In this document: positions 47,281 through 56,665 of the stretch, piece after piece | Layout of the letters: each line of letters begins with the position of its first letter | How positions within the stretch are numbered: position 1 is the first letter of the stretch | Assembly: GCF_900094735.1 (NCBI RefSeq) | Contig: NZ_FMBM01000002.1 | Location: forward strand, 1,426,001 to 1,490,000 | Direction: 5' to 3' | Length of the DNA stretch: 64,000 bases | From: Saliniramus fredricksonii | Lineage (GTDB): Bacteria; Pseudomonadota; Alphaproteobacteria; Rhizobiales; Beijerinckiaceae | The notes under the pieces: generated by a model | The model's database searches: none | Seen by the model: the letters and a program-made list of their open reading frames with translations, nothing else | Told to the model about the DNA's origin: nothing | Program-made: the position numbers and the translations under genes

Positions 47281-47562
47281 ATGTTTCGAGATAATTTGAT
47301 GTCGGCATCACTATCAGCAAAGAGCCCGAATCCCTCCCTCATGGCGGCTGGCGGCAATTCCGGGACGGCCCATCTTCACAACTCTGAGCATGGGCCCTTC
47401 GCGCTGGTGCGCGCCAGCGCCGCGAGCCCGTCTGCGGCTTCTCACGGCCTGATCGCACCGCCCCGCGCCGAAACGGTCATACAAGCGAGCGGACCGGTAT
47501 CCGCAGAGCGTGAAGTGGCGAATTTTCTTGAGGATGTTCGCGAAGTCGGTCCCTTGGGCTAG
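47281..47562 (+). CDS. 5' part of an uncharacterised gene, ended by an in-frame TAG
   Basis: This 93-codon frame has an ATG at 47281 with GAGGATATCAC as a ribosome-binding site. It encodes a Ser/Ala/Pro-rich, probably disordered N-terminus (ASLSAKSPNPSLMAAGGNSG) and a short helix (EVANFLEDVREVGPLG). It stops at TAG 47560-47562, after which the same frame stays open as the gene at 47584-48645. This looks like one gene of 1365 bases broken by a nonsense codon, or a short leader gene placed before the main one. No signal peptide is present. A flexible Ser/Ala-rich start can occur in secreted effectors, but that is speculation. Confidence 0.5.
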   Translation: MFRDNLMSASLSAKSPNPSLMAAGGNSGTAHLHNSEHGPFALVRASAASPSAASHGLIAPPRAETVIQASGPVSAEREVANFLEDVREVGPLG

Positions 47563-47583
47563 CTGCTCCTGCGCACCGAGGAT

Positions 47584-48645
47584 GTGCCGGCTTTCGGATA
47601 TTTCGTTGGCTTCACATATCTTTCCCAGGGCGTTTTCGCGACATATGATCCCCATACCGACAATTACGGGCTCTACAATTCGCACAAGCTCATCTTCCTG
47701 GAAACGAGCCCGACCACGGCCCTGTCATTCAGCACGCTCGGCATCATCAATGATGCGGGGCGGATCGATATCGGGACCGGCGCCGTCTTCGTCCTGGACC
47801 CGATCGGGTTGCCGACCATGCTCGTCTATATCAATGCACGCTCCTACATGCAGGCCGATGACGAGACCAGCGTCAGCGCCTATCCCGACAGTGACGGCGT
47901 CATGCGCCTCTCGGTGACCGTGGGGGCCGGGATTTCGCCGGAACAGATCGTCGGATCGCTCGCGCGGCTGATGTCGCGCGGTCTGATGCTGATACCGAGC
48001 CTGCACAGCCAGGCCGGAGCACGCAAGCTCGAGAGCCTCGCCGCCGGCATCGACAACGCCAATCTCTACGCCCGCACCTTTGTCGGGGGCGGCCTGCCGA
48101 TGACCCTGGAGCACGATACCGTTTCCGGCGAAACGCGGCTCGTCCATCGCGGCAACGAGGTCACGCCGGAGTATCTGCTGCATCTGTTCTTCGGTGACGG
48201 CGAAGAGCCGCGCCTGGAAATTCCCGCCCGCAATGCCGATTCGGGGAACATCTTCGCGAGCATCACCGACCAGTTGCACCTCATCGACGGCACTTCCCCC
48301 TTCGCGCTCTATCGCGAGACCGGGCAGACGGGCGGCCATGCCGCGCTCGAAACCGTGGCGCAGATCCGGCGCGCGGTGGATGCGGTGATCCCGATGTATT
48401 TCTCCATGCTCGGCGACGAGGCGCGCAGCGCCTATGCCTATGGCATGACCAGCTACGCAGATACGCAGACGGTGATCCACGCCCTCGTCGACGCCGTTCT
48501 GCCGCAGGACCGGGAGCGGCTGATCGCGGCACTGGCCAATCCTTACGTCGATTTCGGGATTCCGGAGCTGCAGGAAGCCAACCGCGCGCGCCCCACCGAT
48601 TACGCGTTGATCCGGGCCCTGTTGATGGATGAGTGGGTGCGGTGA
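47584..48645 (+). CDS. Uncharacterised protein, paralog of the product at 48860-50344
   Basis: With a GTG start this is 353 residues; without the TAG upstream it would be the body of a 454-residue protein. Its last 170 residues align with the product of 48860-50344: DGTSPFALYRETG pairs with NGANPFELARSLG, and QIRRAVDAVIPMYFSMLGDE pairs with QINRFTQEVAMPIAYMLPPD, followed by YGMTSYADTQTVIHAL against HGIRNYEDFGAVYDAV. There are no transmembrane helices, and I recognise no enzyme motif. The pair lies inside the otherwise conserved lip-pdh block on the opposite strand, so it is probably an insertion. Function unknown. Confidence 0.6.
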   Translation: MPAFGYFVGFTYLSQGVFATYDPHTDNYGLYNSHKLIFLETSPTTALSFSTLGIINDAGRIDIGTGAVFVLDPIGLPTMLVYINARSYMQADDETSVSAYPDSDGVMRLSVTVGAGISPEQIVGSLARLMSRGLMLIPSLHSQAGARKLESLAAGIDNANLYARTFVGGGLPMTLEHDTVSGETRLVHRGNEVTPEYLLHLFFGDGEEPRLEIPARNADSGNIFASITDQLHLIDGTSPFALYRETGQTGGHAALETVAQIRRAVDAVIPMYFSMLGDEARSAYAYGMTSYADTQTVIHALVDAVLPQDRERLIAALANPYVDFGIPELQEANRARPTDYALIRALLMDEWVR

Positions 48646-48803
48646 CCGGCCAGGGGTGAGGCGATGCAACCTATTCGTTGAAAAACGGATTACCCTGCGC
48701 GATCCGTCACGACCTGTCGGGATGCGCAGACTATACGGAAACTACAGATACTCTTCTCTATGTATAACCTTATAAAATATATTTTAGTTTTAAAAATGCA
48801 ATT

Positions 48804-48831
48804 TTGTATGCTAGAAAATATTTTCTAATAT
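48804..48831 (+). promoter_or_regulatory. Possible sigma-70-type promoter in an AT-rich leader
   Basis: TTGTAT (48804-48809) and TAATAT (48826-48831) with a 16-base gap sit 29-56 bases before the ATG at 48860. The region 48735-48858 is strikingly AT-rich for this GC-rich genome, which fits a recently gained gene with its own promoter. Confidence 0.4.
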
Positions 48832-48859
48832 ATTTTTTATATTTCAGGGAGATTACAAT

Positions 48860-50344
48860 ATGAACGTCGTGATGAATCTCGACAGGACCACTGCGTTGCA
48901 ATCGAGACAAGAGACCCAAGGAGCCGCTTTCGCACTCGCGCGCCAGCAGGAGGCAAAACAAGTACAGCAATCCGAGGAGGCCGAGATCGAGATTATGCCG
49001 CTGATCCCGATGGAAGACCCCTCACAAGAAGTGGAATTAGGCCCAGACGCATGGGTAGTGGGTGTGACTCAGGGTCCGGCAACCCGTAGAGGACTTGAGA
49101 GCCTGGCCACGGAAGCACTCGCGGGTAGCGGGATTGGCCCCGGAGGCGCGGCCTTTGCCACGATACCGACGAATGGCGGAACGCCATCACTTTTTGTCGC
49201 GCAACCGCTTCGTCCTTTCCCTTGCGGGCCGCTCAACTGCAGTATCGGTCTCGTCAGCACTATCAGACCGGAACTCGGATCGCCGGATGATGCCGAGGGT
49301 GCCGAGGGTGTGCGCTTGTCAAGACCCGATCTTACTATCGAGGGCGGTGTCGGAGGAACAGTTTCGGCAAAGATCAATGGCATGACCGTGCTCGGTTTCT
49401 TCAATTTGAGATCCAGCGACGGCGTCACACAGGATGCCCTGGAGCAGTTTGCGCGTGGCGAAATCTCCGAAGTTCCGCCCGGAACCTATTCGATGAATTT
49501 TGGCGTAGCGGGATCGGCAATGCAGCCAGTTGAAGTTGCCCTGCGTGAGCTGGGGCGCGTCGCATCTGCCGTTCCGAAGCCGACGGTAGCGGCCCTAGGA
49601 CAGGGCATGATGCGCGGCTCCCAGATCTTGGAGCTGGCCAACGATTTCTTTGACGTGAAGGTCGGGGCCGGATTCCGGCTAGCGCTTGTTGTCGACGAAA
49701 ACGGTGAAATGACTTTCATGAAGGGAAGCCAGGAAATCGATCTCGAACAGGCGATCCTGAACGCATTTTCACCCGATCGGCTACCCGAAATCCCCATTCT
49801 CGAAAACCCGGACAACGATGAGAGCATTGAGAATGTAAACATTACCAGCCGTCTGATCAACGGCGCCAACCCATTCGAACTGGCCCGCAGCTTGGGCGGT
49901 GAAACCTACGGCAACAGTGTCATTGAACTCGCTTCGCAAATAAATCGTTTCACCCAAGAAGTTGCAATGCCGATTGCCTACATGCTTCCGCCTGACGTAC
50001 AAAGCATAATTGCACACGGCATTCGGAATTATGAAGATTTTGGAGCTGTCTACGACGCAGTCCACGTATTGAATCATATTCATGGTATTGAAGTACCGGG
50101 TTTCACGGACAACCGGTTTGGTAATCTATACGATCTTGATTTCGGCTCTCAGGTCATTAGCCACGAGAATAGCGCCCAATTCTTTGGATTTGCTGGAGAA
50201 GGCTGGCAGGACATGCCGCCGGAGCATTTACGAGCGCTGGGAATGAGGGAAGAGGATCATGAATTCGTCCGGAATGTTTTCCAAGGCACATATCGCGATC
50301 CGGTCGACATGAGGCAGCCATTCGAGGAGACGATGCCTCAATGA
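48860..50344 (+). CDS. Uncharacterised protein, second member of the paralog pair
   Basis: The 494-residue protein begins MNVVMNLDRTTALQSRQETQ and has a polar, Glu/Gln-rich first 60 residues, a Gly-rich middle (GGVGGTVSAKINGMTVLGFF) and the C-terminal half shared with the neighbour (LPEIPILENPDNDESIENVN, INGANPFELARSLGG, QINRFTQEVAMPIAYM). It has an AGGGAG site seven bases before the ATG. Base use is less GC-rich than in the flanking lipA and lpdA. No signal peptide, helix or catalytic motif is visible. It ends at a 14-base hairpin convergent with lpdA. I do not recognise the family. Confidence 0.65.
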   Translation: MNVVMNLDRTTALQSRQETQGAAFALARQQEAKQVQQSEEAEIEIMPLIPMEDPSQEVELGPDAWVVGVTQGPATRRGLESLATEALAGSGIGPGGAAFATIPTNGGTPSLFVAQPLRPFPCGPLNCSIGLVSTIRPELGSPDDAEGAEGVRLSRPDLTIEGGVGGTVSAKINGMTVLGFFNLRSSDGVTQDALEQFARGEISEVPPGTYSMNFGVAGSAMQPVEVALRELGRVASAVPKPTVAALGQGMMRGSQILELANDFFDVKVGAGFRLALVVDENGEMTFMKGSQEIDLEQAILNAFSPDRLPEIPILENPDNDESIENVNITSRLINGANPFELARSLGGETYGNSVIELASQINRFTQEVAMPIAYMLPPDVQSIIAHGIRNYEDFGAVYDAVHVLNHIHGIEVPGFTDNRFGNLYDLDFGSQVISHENSAQFFGFAGEGWQDMPPEHLRALGMREEDHEFVRNVFQGTYRDPVDMRQPFEETMPQ

Positions 50345-50350
50345 GGCACA

Positions 50351-50381
50351 GAATGCCGGGCGGGGCGCCCGCCCGGCATTC
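50351..50381. terminator. Strong hairpin between convergent genes
   Basis: A perfect 14-base stem GAATGCCGGGCGGG/CCCGCCCGGCATTC with a GCG loop lies between the stop of the uncharacterised gene and the stop of lpdA. There is no clear T-run, but position and strength fit a bidirectional terminator. Confidence 0.7.
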
Positions 50382-50401
50382 ACCAATCGCCATAAGTTCG
50401 C

Positions 50402-51835
50402 TCAGCTATGTATCACCCGCCCATACGCATCCAGCACGCTCTCATGCATCATCTCCGAGAGCGTGGGATGCGGGAAGACCGTGTGCATCAGCTCTTCCTC
50501 GGTCGTCTCCAGGTTCATGGCGACGACATAGCCCTGGATCAGCTCGGTCACCTCGGTGCCGACCATGTGGGCGCCGAGCAGCTTGCCGGTTTTCTTGTCG
50601 AAGATCGTCTTCACCATGCCTTCGGGTTCGCCCAGCGCGATCGCCTTGCCGTTGCCCTGGAAGGGGAAGCGCCCGACCTTGAGCTCGTAACCCGCCTCCT
50701 TGGCCTTGGCTTCGGTGAGGCCGACAGAGGCGATCTGCGGGTGGCAATAGGTGCAGCCGGGGATCATCGCCTTGTCCATCGCATGCGTATGCAGGCCCTT
50801 GATGGTCTCGACGCAGAGCACGCCCTCATGCTCGGCCTTGTGGGCCAGCATGGGCGGGCCGGCGACATCGCCGATGGCGTAGATGCCGGGCACATTGGTG
50901 CGGCCGAGCCCGTCCGTGACGACGCAGCCGCGATCGGTCTTCACGCCGAGCTTCTCGAGGCCCAGATTCTCGATATTGCCGACAACGCCGACCGCCGAGA
51001 TCAGCTTCTCCGCCGTGATTGTCTGCTTGCCCTTGTCGTCCTCGATCGTGGCGGTGACACTGCCCTTGCCCTTCTCGACCTTGGAGACCTTGGCGCCGGT
51101 GAGGATCCTGATGCCCTGCTTCTCGAAGCGCTTGCGCGCATGGGCTGCGATCTCGGCATCCTCGACGGGCAGGATCTGCGGCAGCAGCTCGACCACCGTC
51201 ACCTCGGCACCCATGGTACGGTAGAATGAGGCGAATTCGATACCGATCGCGCCCGAGCCCATCACCAGCACGGATTTCGGCATAGATTTGGGCACCATCG
51301 CCTCGAAATAGGTCCAGATCAGATCCTTGTCCGGCTCGATCCCGGGCAGCACGCGCGGGCGGGCACCGGTGGCGACGATGATGTTCTTGGCGCTGTAGGA
51401 GCCCGGGCCGAGCGCGCCCTTCGGCGCTTCCTTGGGCGGGCCCTCGACCGATTTTGTCGCCTTCTTGACGGTCACCTTGCCGGGCGCCTCAATCGCCCCC
51501 TCGCCCCAGATCACATCGACCTTATTCTTCTTCAGCAGCATGCCGACGCCGCCATTGAGGCGCCCGGAGACGCCGCGCGAGCGCTTCACCACCGCTTCCA
51601 TGTCGAAAGAGACGTCCTTGGCGGACAGGCCGAAATCCTTGGCGTGCTCGAAATAGTGGAAGATTTCGGCCGAGCGCAGCAGCGCCTTGGTCGGGATGCA
51701 GCCCCAGTTCAGGCAGATGCCGCCGAGATGCTCGCGATCGACGACCGCCGTCCTGAAGCCGAGTTGCGCGGCGCGGATCGCGGCCACGTAACCGCCGGGG
51801 CCAGCACCGAGGATGATGATATCGTAATCGGACAT
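50402..51835 (-). CDS. lpdA: Dihydrolipoyl dehydrogenase (E3)
   Basis: The 477-residue flavoprotein has the FAD motif DIIILGAGPGGYVAAIRA, the redox-active disulfide GGICLNWGCIPTKALLRS, an NAD motif VLVMGSGAIGIEFASFYRTM, GIYAIGDVAGPPMLAHKAEH and the C-terminal dimer motif HTVFPHPTLSEMMHES with the catalytic His-Glu pair. It reoxidises the dihydrolipoyl groups of the pyruvate dehydrogenase E2. A short insert of about 25 residues (VEGPPKEAPKGALGPG) after the first domain is typical of pdh-linked alphaproteobacterial E3. ATG 51835 is chosen; a TTG two codons earlier is less likely. Confidence 0.95.
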   Translation of the reverse strand: MSDYDIIILGAGPGGYVAAIRAAQLGFRTAVVDREHLGGICLNWGCIPTKALLRSAEIFHYFEHAKDFGLSAKDVSFDMEAVVKRSRGVSGRLNGGVGMLLKKNKVDVIWGEGAIEAPGKVTVKKATKSVEGPPKEAPKGALGPGSYSAKNIIVATGARPRVLPGIEPDKDLIWTYFEAMVPKSMPKSVLVMGSGAIGIEFASFYRTMGAEVTVVELLPQILPVEDAEIAAHARKRFEKQGIRILTGAKVSKVEKGKGSVTATIEDDKGKQTITAEKLISAVGVVGNIENLGLEKLGVKTDRGCVVTDGLGRTNVPGIYAIGDVAGPPMLAHKAEHEGVLCVETIKGLHTHAMDKAMIPGCTYCHPQIASVGLTEAKAKEAGYELKVGRFPFQGNGKAIALGEPEGMVKTIFDKKTGKLLGAHMVGTEVTELIQGYVVAMNLETTEEELMHTVFPHPTLSEMMHESVLDAYGRVIHS

Positions 51836-51895
51836 GCGCAAAACTCCCGTCCTGCCGGGCGCGCCGCACCGTCACGCAGCGGGCGCTCAGATCAA

Positions 51896-51927
51896 AGGAA
51901 AACCGCGACCGGGCAAGCCCCGGCCGC
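51896..51927 (-). terminator. Hairpin downstream of pdhC
   Basis: On the minus strand GCGGCCGGG/CCCGGTCGC (one G-T pair) with a GCTTG loop is followed by GGTTTTCCTTT. It lies between pdhC and lpdA, so it may reduce transcription into lpdA, or lpdA may have its own promoter. Confidence 0.5.
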
Positions 51928-51936
51928 ATCGGGCGC

Positions 51937-53337
51937 TCACACGAGCATACCCATCGGATTCTCGATCAGCCCCTTGAAGGACTGCAGCAATTCGGCGCCG
52001 AGCGCGCCGTCCACCACCCTGTGATCACAGGAGAGCGTGACGCTCATCGCCTGCACCACCGCTGGCGCGTCATCCTTGACAACGACGCGCTTCTCACCCG
52101 CGCCGACGGCGAGAATCGTCGCATGCGGCGGGTTGATCACGGCGGAGAATTCGCGGATGCCGAACATGCCCAGATTCGACACCGCCGTGGTGCCGCCCTG
52201 GTATTCCTCGGGCTTGAGCCGCTTGTTGCGCGCGCGGCCCGCAAGATCCTTCATCTGCGCCGAGATCGCCGAGAGCGACTTCGTCTCCGCCGCGCGGATC
52301 ACCGGGGTGAACAGGCCCCCGTCGATCGCCACGGCGACGCCGACATCGGAATGCCGGAAGCGCAGGATCCGGTCCTCGGCCCAGACGGCGTTGGCATCGG
52401 GTACCTTCTGCAGTGAGAGCGCCAGCGCCTTGATGACGAAATCGTTGACCGAGAGCTTGTAGGCGGGCTTGCCCTCCTTGTCCTTGGTCGCGGCGTCGTT
52501 CAGCTGCTTGCGCAGGGCCATCAGTGCATCGAGCTCGATATCGAGCGTCAGATAGAAATGCGGGATGGTCTGCTTCGATTCGAGCAGGCGCTTGGCGATG
52601 GTCTTGCGCATGCCGTCGAGGCTGACTTCCTCGTAGGAATCCGCCGGATACATGGCCTTGACCTGATCCACCGACATGCCTTGCGCCATCGCACCGGCAG
52701 GAGCCGCCGCCTTCGGCGCCTCGGGCTTCGCGGCGGGCGCAGCCGCCTCCGCCTTGCCGACGCCCTTCTCGACCGCAGCGCGGACATCGCGCTCGATGAT
52801 GCGCCCATGCGGGCCGGAGCCCTTCACCGCCTTCAGATCGAGCCCGGCATCCCTGGCGATGCGACGCGCGAGCGGCGAGGCGAAGATGCGCTCGCCGGAG
52901 CCGGTCTTCGGTACGGGCGGCGCCTTGGAGGGAGCGGGTGCCGCCTCGGACATGGCCGGGGGCGCGGCGGGGGCCTCCTTCTCGGCTTCCGCCTTGGATT
53001 CAGCCTTGGGAGCCTCACCTTTCGGAGCCTCGTCCTGCGGCCTGGTCGGCGCGCCACCGCCATCAGCGGGCACCTCGACCTTGGCCGGATCCTCGCCCTC
53101 CTCCGCGATCAGCGCGATGAGATCGTTGACGGGGACATCGGACGTCCCTTCCGGCACGACGATTTTGGCCAGCGTTCCTTCATCGACCGCCTCGACCTCC
53201 ATGGTCGCCTTGTCGGTCTCGATCTCGGCGAGGACATCGCCGGGCTTGACGCTGTCGCCTTCCTGCTTGAGCCATTTGGCGAGATTGCCCTTTTCCATCG
53301 TCGGCGACAGGGCGGGCATCAGGACTTTGATCGGCAT
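51937..53337 (-). CDS. pdhC: Pyruvate dehydrogenase E2 (dihydrolipoyl acetyltransferase)
   Basis: The 466-residue protein has one lipoyl domain at residues 1-80 (lipoyl lysine in [10 protein letters not shown]), an Ala/Pro/Glu-rich linker, a peripheral-subunit-binding domain (FASPLARRIARDAGLDLKAV) and the acetyltransferase core ending with SCDHRVVDGALGAE (catalytic His and Asp). It transfers acetyl groups to CoA and forms the core of the complex. The lipoyl domain is almost identical to that of PdhB over its first 60 residues at DNA level as well. The small DUF5076 gene lies 24 bases upstream. Confidence 0.95.
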   Translation of the reverse strand: MPIKVLMPALSPTMEKGNLAKWLKQEGDSVKPGDVLAEIETDKATMEVEAVDEGTLAKIVVPEGTSDVPVNDLIALIAEEGEDPAKVEVPADGGGAPTRPQDEAPKGEAPKAESKAEAEKEAPAAPPAMSEAAPAPSKAPPVPKTGSGERIFASPLARRIARDAGLDLKAVKGSGPHGRIIERDVRAAVEKGVGKAEAAAPAAKPEAPKAAAPAGAMAQGMSVDQVKAMYPADSYEEVSLDGMRKTIAKRLLESKQTIPHFYLTLDIELDALMALRKQLNDAATKDKEGKPAYKLSVNDFVIKALALSLQKVPDANAVWAEDRILRFRHSDVGVAVAIDGGLFTPVIRAAETKSLSAISAQMKDLAGRARNKRLKPEEYQGGTTAVSNLGMFGIREFSAVINPPHATILAVGAGEKRVVVKDDAPAVVQAMSVTLSCDHRVVDGALGAELLQSFKGLIENPMGMLV

Positions 53338-53361
53338 CGGGCTTGTGATCCTGAGCTGAAA

Positions 53362-53661
53362 TCAGTTGAGGGAAGGGGTGGAGCCGGAATCGTCGGGCGG
53401 TTCGACATCGGCCTCGAATCCGGCACGGATCTGGGCCAGCGCCTCCGCCTCGTCGATACCCGTCTCAAGCGCATAGACCCGCGCGGCATGGCGCGCGAGG
53501 TCCGAGAACAGCACCCCCCAGGTGAATGGATCGTCGAACGAGCGCCGCAGGGCGATACTCACCTCGCCCTCCACCACACTCGCCCGCAACACCTCGTGGC
53601 CGCCCTTTTCGGCGACATCGGGGGGAACGGCGAGTTCGTGGAATTGCGGCTTGTCGCTCAT
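53362..53661 (-). CDS. DUF5076 family protein of the pdh operon
   Basis: The 99-residue protein (FHELAVPPDVAEKGGHEVLR; DDPFTWGVLFSDLARHAARV) matches DUF5076, a family placed between pdhB and pdhC in many Hyphomicrobiales. The function is unknown; the fixed position suggests a role linked to the complex. An in-frame GTG at 53670 overlaps the pdhB stop as GTGA and would add three residues; the ATG at 53661 is equally possible. Confidence 0.78.
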   Translation of the reverse strand: MSDKPQFHELAVPPDVAEKGGHEVLRASVVEGEVSIALRRSFDDPFTWGVLFSDLARHAARVYALETGIDEAEALAQIRAGFEADVEPPDDSGSTPSLN

Positions 53662-53666
53662 ATCGC

Positions 53667-55082
53667 TCACTTGTAGCAGACGGCTTTCGCGGCCTGGACG
53701 ACCTCGGCGACGCTCGGCAGGGCGAGCTTCTCGAGATTGGCGGCGTAGGGCATCGGCACGTCCTTGCCGGTGACCCGCGCCACCGGCGCGTCCAGATAAT
53801 CGAAGGCCTGCTCCATGATCCGGGTGGCGATCTCCGCCGTGACACCCGATTGCGGGAAACCTTCCTCCACCGCGACGCAGCGCCCGGTCTTCATCACCGA
53901 GGCGATGACCGTGTCGGAATCCATCGGGCGGATGGTGCGCAGATCGATGATCTCCGCCTCGATCCCCTCCCTGGCCAGTTCCTCCGCCGCCTTGATGGCG
54001 TAGCTCATGCCGATGCCGAAGGAGACGATGGTGACGTCGTCGCCCTTGCGATGCACCCGCGCCTTGCCGATCGGGACCGTGAAATCATCCAGCTTCGGCA
54101 CCGGGAAGCTCTGCCCGTAGAGAACCTCGTTCTCCAGGAAGATCACCGGGTTGGGATCGCGAATGGCGCTCTTGAGGAGCCCCTTCGCATCCGCCGCCGT
54201 ATAGGGCATCACCACGCTCAGCCCCGGCACGTTGGAATACCATGCGGCGTAATCATGGCTGTGCTGCGCCGCGACGCGCGAGGCGGCGCCGTTCGGGCCA
54301 CGGAACACGATCGGGCAGCCGAGCTGACCGCCGGACATGTAGAGCGTCTTGGCCGCCGAATTGATGATCTGGTCGATCGCCTGCATGGCGAAGTTGAAGG
54401 TCATGAACTCGACCACAGGACGCAGGCCCGAGAAGGCCGCGCCGACGCCGAGGCCGGCGAAACCGTGCTCGGTGATCGGCGTATCGACGACGCGGCGTTC
54501 GCCGAATTCCTGCAGCAGGTTCTGCGTGACCTTGTAGGCGCCCTGGTACTCGGCCACCTCCTCGCCCATGACGAAGACCTTCTCGTCCCGGCGCATCTCT
54601 TCCGCCATGGCGTCCCGCAGAGCCTCGCGGATGGTCGTATCGACCATTTCGGTGCCCTCCGGCACCTCGTCGGAGGCGTCATAGGCATTCGCGGAGCGCG
54701 CGACCGCCGGGGCCGCCGGGGGCGCGGAATCGCTCCCGGATTCGGAGGATTTCTCCTCGGCGGGCTCCGCCTCCTGCGACGCCCCGCCCTCCGGCGCGGA
54801 TGCTTTCGGGCCGGCCTTGGCGGCTTCATTCACGTCCTCGCCTTCCTCGGCGATGATGGCGATGGGCGTGTTGACGGCGACGTTGTCGGTATCGTCGCCG
54901 ATCAGGATCTTGGCCAGCGTTCCCTCGTCGACCGCCTCGACCTCCATGGTCGCCTTGTCGGTCTCGATCTCGGCGAGCACGTCGCCGGGTTTGACGGAAT
55001 CGCCTTCCTTCTTAAGCCATTTGGCCAGTTTGCCCTGCTCCATGGTCGGAGACAATGCGGGCATCAATACGTCGATGGGCAT
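53667..55082 (-). CDS. pdhB: Pyruvate dehydrogenase E1 beta with N-terminal lipoyl domain
   Basis: The 471-residue protein carries a lipoyl domain (residues 1-80) and a flexible Glu/Ala/Ser/Pro-rich linker before the E1 beta domain ([80 protein letters not shown]). A lipoyl domain on E1 beta is an alphaproteobacterial feature. It forms the thiamine-diphosphate E1 with PdhA. The gene is followed by DUF5076 with a near or direct overlap and is 58 bases from pdhA. Confidence 0.95.
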   Translation of the reverse strand: MPIDVLMPALSPTMEQGKLAKWLKKEGDSVKPGDVLAEIETDKATMEVEAVDEGTLAKILIGDDTDNVAVNTPIAIIAEEGEDVNEAAKAGPKASAPEGGASQEAEPAEEKSSESGSDSAPPAAPAVARSANAYDASDEVPEGTEMVDTTIREALRDAMAEEMRRDEKVFVMGEEVAEYQGAYKVTQNLLQEFGERRVVDTPITEHGFAGLGVGAAFSGLRPVVEFMTFNFAMQAIDQIINSAAKTLYMSGGQLGCPIVFRGPNGAASRVAAQHSHDYAAWYSNVPGLSVVMPYTAADAKGLLKSAIRDPNPVIFLENEVLYGQSFPVPKLDDFTVPIGKARVHRKGDDVTIVSFGIGMSYAIKAAEELAREGIEAEIIDLRTIRPMDSDTVIASVMKTGRCVAVEEGFPQSGVTAEIATRIMEQAFDYLDAPVARVTGKDVPMPYAANLEKLALPSVAEVVQAAKAVCYK

Positions 55083-55140
55083 GGGCTCGAAGCTCTCCGC
55101 TGAGCGCGCGCTGTCGCGAGCGCGACGGGTTGATCGGGAA

Positions 55141-56184
55141 TCAGTGCAGGATGTCGGTCCAGAGCTCCGACGGATCGGGCTCGGGATCGTTGGTCGCGAA
55201 ATCGGCCGCCTCGTTGACGATCTTGCGGATCTCGCTGTCGACTTCCTTCAGATCCTTTTCCGGGACCTCCCACTCGCCGAGAAGGCGGCGGCGGACCTGC
55301 TCGATCGGATCCTGCTCCTCACGCATGCGCGTCACCTCGTCCTTGGTGCGATACTTCGCCGGGTCGGACATGGAATGGCCGCGATAGCGGTAGGTCAGCA
55401 TTTCGAGGATGAAGGGCCCCTCGCCGGAACGGGCATGCTCGATGGCGCGCTCGCCCGCTTCCTTCACGGCGCGGATATCCATGCCGTCGACCTGCTCGCC
55501 GGGAATGTTGAAGGAGAGCCCGCGCCGCGAGAAATCCGTCTGCGCCGCAGCGCGGCTGACCGATGTGCCCATGGCATAGCGGTTGTTCTCGATCACGTAG
55601 ACCACCGGCAGCTTCCACAGGGCGGCCATGTTGAAGCTCTCGTAGACCTGGCCCTGGTTGGCCGCGCCGTCTCCGAAATAGGTCAGGCAGACACTGTCCT
55701 CGCCGCGATACCGGCTTGCGAAGGCGATGCCGGTGCCGAGCGGGACCTGCGCGCCGACGATGCCATGGCCGCCATAGAAGTGCTTTTCCTTGGAGAACAT
55801 GTGCATCGAGCCGCCCTTCCCCTTGGAATAGCCGCCCTTGCGCCCGGTCAGTTCGGCGAGCACGCCCTTGGGGTCCATGCCCGTGGCGAGCATGTGCCCG
55901 TGATCCCGGTATCCCGTGATCACCTGATCCCCGTCCTTCGACGCCATCTGCATGCCGACGACAACCGCTTCCTGCCCGATATAGAGATGGCAGAAACCGC
56001 CGATCAGCCCCATGCCGTACATCTGGCCGGACTTCTCCTCGAAGCGCCGGATCAGCAGCATGTCGCGATAGGCCTGGAATTCCTCGTCTTTCGACAGTGA
56101 TGGTGTGTTGCGGGTGGTGCGACGCGTTGTGCCCTTTGCGGACTTGGACGCGGCACCTCCAGATTTGCGCGCAGCCGTGGCCAT
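55141..56184 (-). CDS. pdhA: Pyruvate dehydrogenase E1 alpha
   Basis: The 347-residue subunit has [38 protein letters not shown], the thiamine-diphosphate/magnesium motif [20 protein letters not shown] ending in [13 protein letters not shown], and the phosphorylation-loop-like [20 protein letters not shown]. It decarboxylates pyruvate and passes the acetyl unit to lipoyl domains. The short basic N-terminus ([17 protein letters not shown]) is variable in the family. GGAGGGA lies six bases before ATG 56184. It is the first gene of the operon; the upstream 160 bases hold its promoter and the ftsB end. Confidence 0.95.
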   Translation of the reverse strand: MATAARKSGGAASKSAKGTTRRTTRNTPSLSKDEEFQAYRDMLLIRRFEEKSGQMYGMGLIGGFCHLYIGQEAVVVGMQMASKDGDQVITGYRDHGHMLATGMDPKGVLAELTGRKGGYSKGKGGSMHMFSKEKHFYGGHGIVGAQVPLGTGIAFASRYRGEDSVCLTYFGDGAANQGQVYESFNMAALWKLPVVYVIENNRYAMGTSVSRAAAQTDFSRRGLSFNIPGEQVDGMDIRAVKEAGERAIEHARSGEGPFILEMLTYRYRGHSMSDPAKYRTKDEVTRMREEQDPIEQVRRRLLGEWEVPEKDLKEVDSEIRKIVNEAADFATNDPEPDPSELWTDILH

Positions 56185-56344
56185 GCAATCCCTCCGAGAT
56201 GTTCCTCTCTCCCTACATAGCTCAACGAAAGTCGAAAAGCGAGGGGCGGGATGGCACCGACGACCGCAGCGCAACATGGAGTAAGCACTTGCCTTGAAAC
56301 ATGTTTTTAAAATTAATCAGATTTCAGTTAATTCAAAAATTTCC

Positions 56345-56665
56345 TCACTCACCCGCATCGAGCAGGATCACGAGATCGTTGCGATGGACCCTGCCCAGCA
56401 TCATGCGGGCCTGCTCCTCAAGCAGATCCCGGTCGATCTGGTCGCTGCGCACGAGGGCGACACGGCGCTCCCATTCCTTGCGTTCGCGGGTGAGTTCGTC
56501 GAGCTCCGCACGCGTCTGTTCGATCTGTACGGAGAGTTCGCGCTTCGCCTCGAGGCCACGCTGGCCGATATTGGCATGATGCAGGAAATAAGCGACAGTG
56601 AGCCCGGTTGCCGCATAGAGCGCCAGGGGAATCAGGATTGCGCGGGCTCGGGCTCGGATCACCAT
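56345..56665 (-). CDS. ftsB: FtsB/DivIC-family septum protein
   Basis: The 106-residue protein has a basic start, one membrane helix (ILIPLALYAATGLTVAYFL, about residues 9-27) and then a heptad-type coiled coil (GLEAKRELSVQIEQTRAELD), ending with LLEEQARMMLGRVHRNDLVI. This layout and the placement before pdhA are typical of alphaproteobacterial FtsB-like divisome proteins. GAGAG precedes ATG 56665; an ATG at 56686 would add seven residues. The topology is one pass with the coiled coil in the periplasm. Confidence 0.85.
   Translation of the reverse strand: MVIRARARAILIPLALYAATGLTVAYFLHHANIGQRGLEAKRELSVQIEQTRAELDELTRERKEWERRVALVRSDQIDRDLLEEQARMMLGRVHRNDLVILLDAGE

Noticed and set aside
47560-47562. 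TAG as a pyrrolysine codon
   Set aside because: No pyl genes are seen in the window and alphaproteobacteria normally lack this system; a nonsense mutation is simpler.
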